From the NCBI GenBank assembly GCA_003452655.1, contig DMNR01000253.1, positions 1-7,771 of the forward strand: a stretch of 7,771 nucleotides of DNA. The letters are read 5' to 3'. Position 1 is the first letter of the stretch, and every line of letters starts with the position of its first letter. The DNA is from Actinomycetota bacterium. Lineage in GTDB: Bacteria; Actinomycetota; Actinomycetes; S36-B12; UBA10799. The position numbers and the translations under genes were made by a program. Below the pieces are notes generated by a model. That model was not told the origin of the DNA, ran no database searches, and was given only the letters and a program-made list of their open reading frames with translations. Positions 6,060 through 7,771 of the stretch are shown here, in pieces.

Positions 6060-7771
6060 TTGAAATCACGTCCTTGATGACGGCTTCGAGTTCGTGGGAC
6101 TTGAATGGCATTCCGCGGACTTGGTTGTAGCTAATTGCATCGACCAGGAACTTCGCGCGCAGCAACATCGAGAGCTGGCCAAGGTTCATTTCGGGAACGA
6201 TGACTCGGTCGTAACGCTTGAGCACCTCGCCGGTGTTGGTGGGGAATGGGTTGAGGTGTCGCAGGTGTGCCTGTGCAACCTTCCCGCCACCCTCACGAAC
6301 CAATCGGCAAGCTGCGCCGATGGGTCCAAAGGTCGAACCCCAGCCGATGATCAATACCTTTGCGTCGCCGGTTGGGTCATCGACTTCGAGGTCGGGAATC
6401 GTATTGGCGATACCGTCGACCTTCGCTTGGCGCAGGCGAACCATCTTGTCGTGGTTGTCGGGGTCATATGAGATGTGACCGGTGATGTCGGCCTTCTCGA
6501 TTCCGCCGATGCGGTGCTCAAGTCCGGGCGTCCCTGGGATCGCCCACGGGCGAGCGAGTGTTTCCGGGTCCCGCGCGAACGGCATGAACTCGGTCGATCC
6601 GTCCTCGTTCGTCCAGTTGTTTTCGGTGGTGAAGGTGACCGTCAGATCGGGCAAGTCCTTGACGTTCGGCACCTGCCACGGTTCGGAGCCGTTAGCCAAG
6701 TATCCGTCTGAGAGCAGAAATACGGGCGTGCGGTAAGTAGTCGCGATCCGTGCCGCCTCAAGCGCAGCGTCGAAACAGTCCGACGGTGACTGCGGCGCGA
6801 TGATCGGGACCGGCGCTTCGCCGTTTCGCCCGAACATTGCCTGCAACAGGTCCGCTTGTTCGGTCTTGGTCGGTAGCCCGGTCGACGGGCCACCGCGCTG
6901 AACATCGACTACGACCAGTGGCAACTCCAAAGCCACGGCCAGGCCGATGGCTTCGGACTTCAGCGCTACTCCTGGGCCGGATGTCGTCGTCACACCGAGC
7001 GAACCGCCGTAGGAGGCGCCGATAGCGGCACCGATCCCGGCAATTTCGTCCTCTGCTTGGAACGTGCGCACACCGAACTTTTTGTGCTTGCTCAGTTCGT
7101 GCAGGATGTCGCTTGCCGGAGTGATCGGGTAGGTGCCGAGGTAGACCGGCAACTTGGTTTGCTGACCGGCGGCCACCAGTCCGTAGGCGAGTGCGAGGTT
7201 GCCGCTGATGTTTCGGTAGGTGCCTTCCGCCAGAGGGGCGGGCTTGATTTCATAGCGAACAGAAAAATCCTCGGTCGTTTCGCCGTAGTTCCAGCCAGCG
7301 TGCAACGCGGCCAGGTTCGCCTTGAGGATCTCCGGCTTGCGCTCGAACTTCTCATGGAGAAAGCGCTCGGTGCCGTCGGTGGGTCGCTCATAAAGCCACG
7401 ACAACAGGCCCAGAGCGAACATGTTCTTTGCGCGCTCTGCTTCTTTCTTGGTCAGATCGAAGTCCTTGAGTGACTGAACCGTCAGCGAGGTCAGCGCGAT
7501 TGGATGAACGTTGTAGGACTCCAGGGACCCGTCTTCGATGGGATTGTCGGCATAGCCGACCTTCGACAAGTTCCGGCTGGTGAACTCGTCTGTGTTGACG
7601 ATCAGATCGCCACCACGCGGAAGATCCTTGAGATTCGCTTTGAGGGCGGCCGGATTCATCGCGACAAGGACGTTCGGAGCATCACCGGGCGTCATGATGT
7701 CGTGATTTGCGAAGTGCAGCTGGAACGCCGAAACGCCGGGCAAGGTTCCTGCTGGTGCGCGGATCTCTGCG
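6052..7771 (-). CDS. korA: 2-oxoglutarate:ferredoxin oxidoreductase, fused gamma-alpha subunit, 5' partial
   Basis: The frame runs from the TGA at 6052-6054 to the right edge of the window without a stop, giving 572 visible residues. The visible start AEIRAPAGTLPGVS is internal family sequence, so the true start lies beyond the window, probably some 40-80 residues upstream. The TTG at 7743 is not a start. Visible residues 1-165 are the gamma (POR-like) domain. From about 185 comes the alpha pyrimidine-binding domain, with YPITPASDI (214-222), FQAEDEIAG (237-245), TTTSGPGVAL (261-270) and VQRGGPSTGLPTKTEQADL (290-308). The C-terminal transketolase-like domain has VLIIGWGST (472-480), HLNPFP (505-510) and VIVPEMNLGQLS (523-534). 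This gamma-alpha fusion is the usual form in actinobacteria. With KorB it oxidises 2-oxoglutarate and CoA to succinyl-CoA and CO2 with reduction of ferredoxin. No iron-sulfur cysteine motif is seen in the visible part; the cluster sits in KorB. No ferredoxin gene is in the window. Confidence 0.96.
   Translation of the reverse strand, partial: AEIRAPAGTLPGVSAFQLHFANHDIMTPGDAPNVLVAMNPAALKANLKDLPRGGDLIVNTDEFTSRNLSKVGYADNPIEDGSLESYNVHPIALTSLTVQSLKDFDLTKKEAERAKNMFALGLLSWLYERPTDGTERFLHEKFERKPEILKANLAALHAGWNYGETTEDFSVRYEIKPAPLAEGTYRNISGNLALAYGLVAAGQQTKLPVYLGTYPITPASDILHELSKHKKFGVRTFQAEDEIAGIGAAIGASYGGSLGVTTTSGPGVALKSEAIGLAVALELPLVVVDVQRGGPSTGLPTKTEQADLLQAMFGRNGEAPVPIIAPQSPSDCFDAALEAARIATTYRTPVFLLSDGYLANGSEPWQVPNVKDLPDLTVTFTTENNWTNEDGSTEFMPFARDPETLARPWAIPGTPGLEHRIGGIEKADITGHISYDPDNHDKMVRLRQAKVDGIANTIPDLEVDDPTGDAKVLIIGWGSTFGPIGAACRLVREGGGKVAQAHLRHLNPFPTNTGEVLKRYDRVIVPEMNLGQLSMLLRAKFLVDAISYNQVRGMPFKSHELEAVIKDVISNV
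6071..6075 (-). promoter_or_regulatory. Ribosome binding site for korB inside korA
   Basis: AAGGA on the minus strand lies 11 bases before the korB ATG, within the last codons of korA. It fixes the korB start at 6059 and indicates translational coupling of the two subunits. Confidence 0.65.

Noticed and set aside
7741..7743. TTG as the start codon of korA
   Set aside because: Sequence upstream to the edge (AEIRAPAGT) is conserved internal KorA sequence, so the gene simply continues outside the window.
1..7771. CRISPR array, tRNA, rRNA, insertion sequence or phage gene
   Set aside because: No regularly spaced repeats, cloverleaf-like sequence, transposase motifs or terminal inverted repeats were found on reading both strands.

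Overview
The window looks like chromosomal DNA from a high-GC Gram-positive bacterium (Actinomycetota). The basis is GC-rich coding with mostly G/C third positions, a fused gamma-alpha KorA plus KorB pair closely resembling the mycobacterial/actinobacterial type, and TANNNT boxes directly in front of genes that lack a Shine-Dalgarno sequence. Genus cannot be fixed from the sequence alone.

Layout. The left part (2-2958, plus strand) holds two genes I cannot assign to a known family. The first is the 3' end of a beta-rich, cysteine-paired, probably exported protein (2-1084). The second, 44 bases downstream, is a 609-residue predicted lipoprotein with a clear lipobox, a helical hairpin and paired cysteines (1129-2958). 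The right part (2980-7771) is all on the minus strand and is metabolic. Read in transcription order it holds korA (5' end outside the window), korB (8-base overlap with korA), a PIG-L/LmbE-type zinc deacetylase and an acyl-CoA dehydrogenase. The two halves converge, with only 21 bases (2959-2979) between the stop codons. No stretch over 300 bases is without a gene.

Function. KorA and KorB together form a 2-oxoacid:ferredoxin oxidoreductase, most likely the 2-oxoglutarate enzyme that makes succinyl-CoA, CO2 and reduced ferredoxin. The acyl-CoA dehydrogenase makes enoyl-CoA and passes electrons to ETF. The deacetylase between them would remove an N-acetyl group from an unknown, probably sugar-linked, substrate. 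Whether all four minus-strand genes share one transcript is doubtful: the last two each have a possible leaderless promoter, and there are hairpins after korB and after the deacetylase gene.

The most novel material is the plus-strand pair, which looks like a small cell-envelope locus: one repeat-containing disulfide-rich protein and one large lipoprotein. No tRNA, rRNA, CRISPR array, insertion sequence or phage gene was seen.
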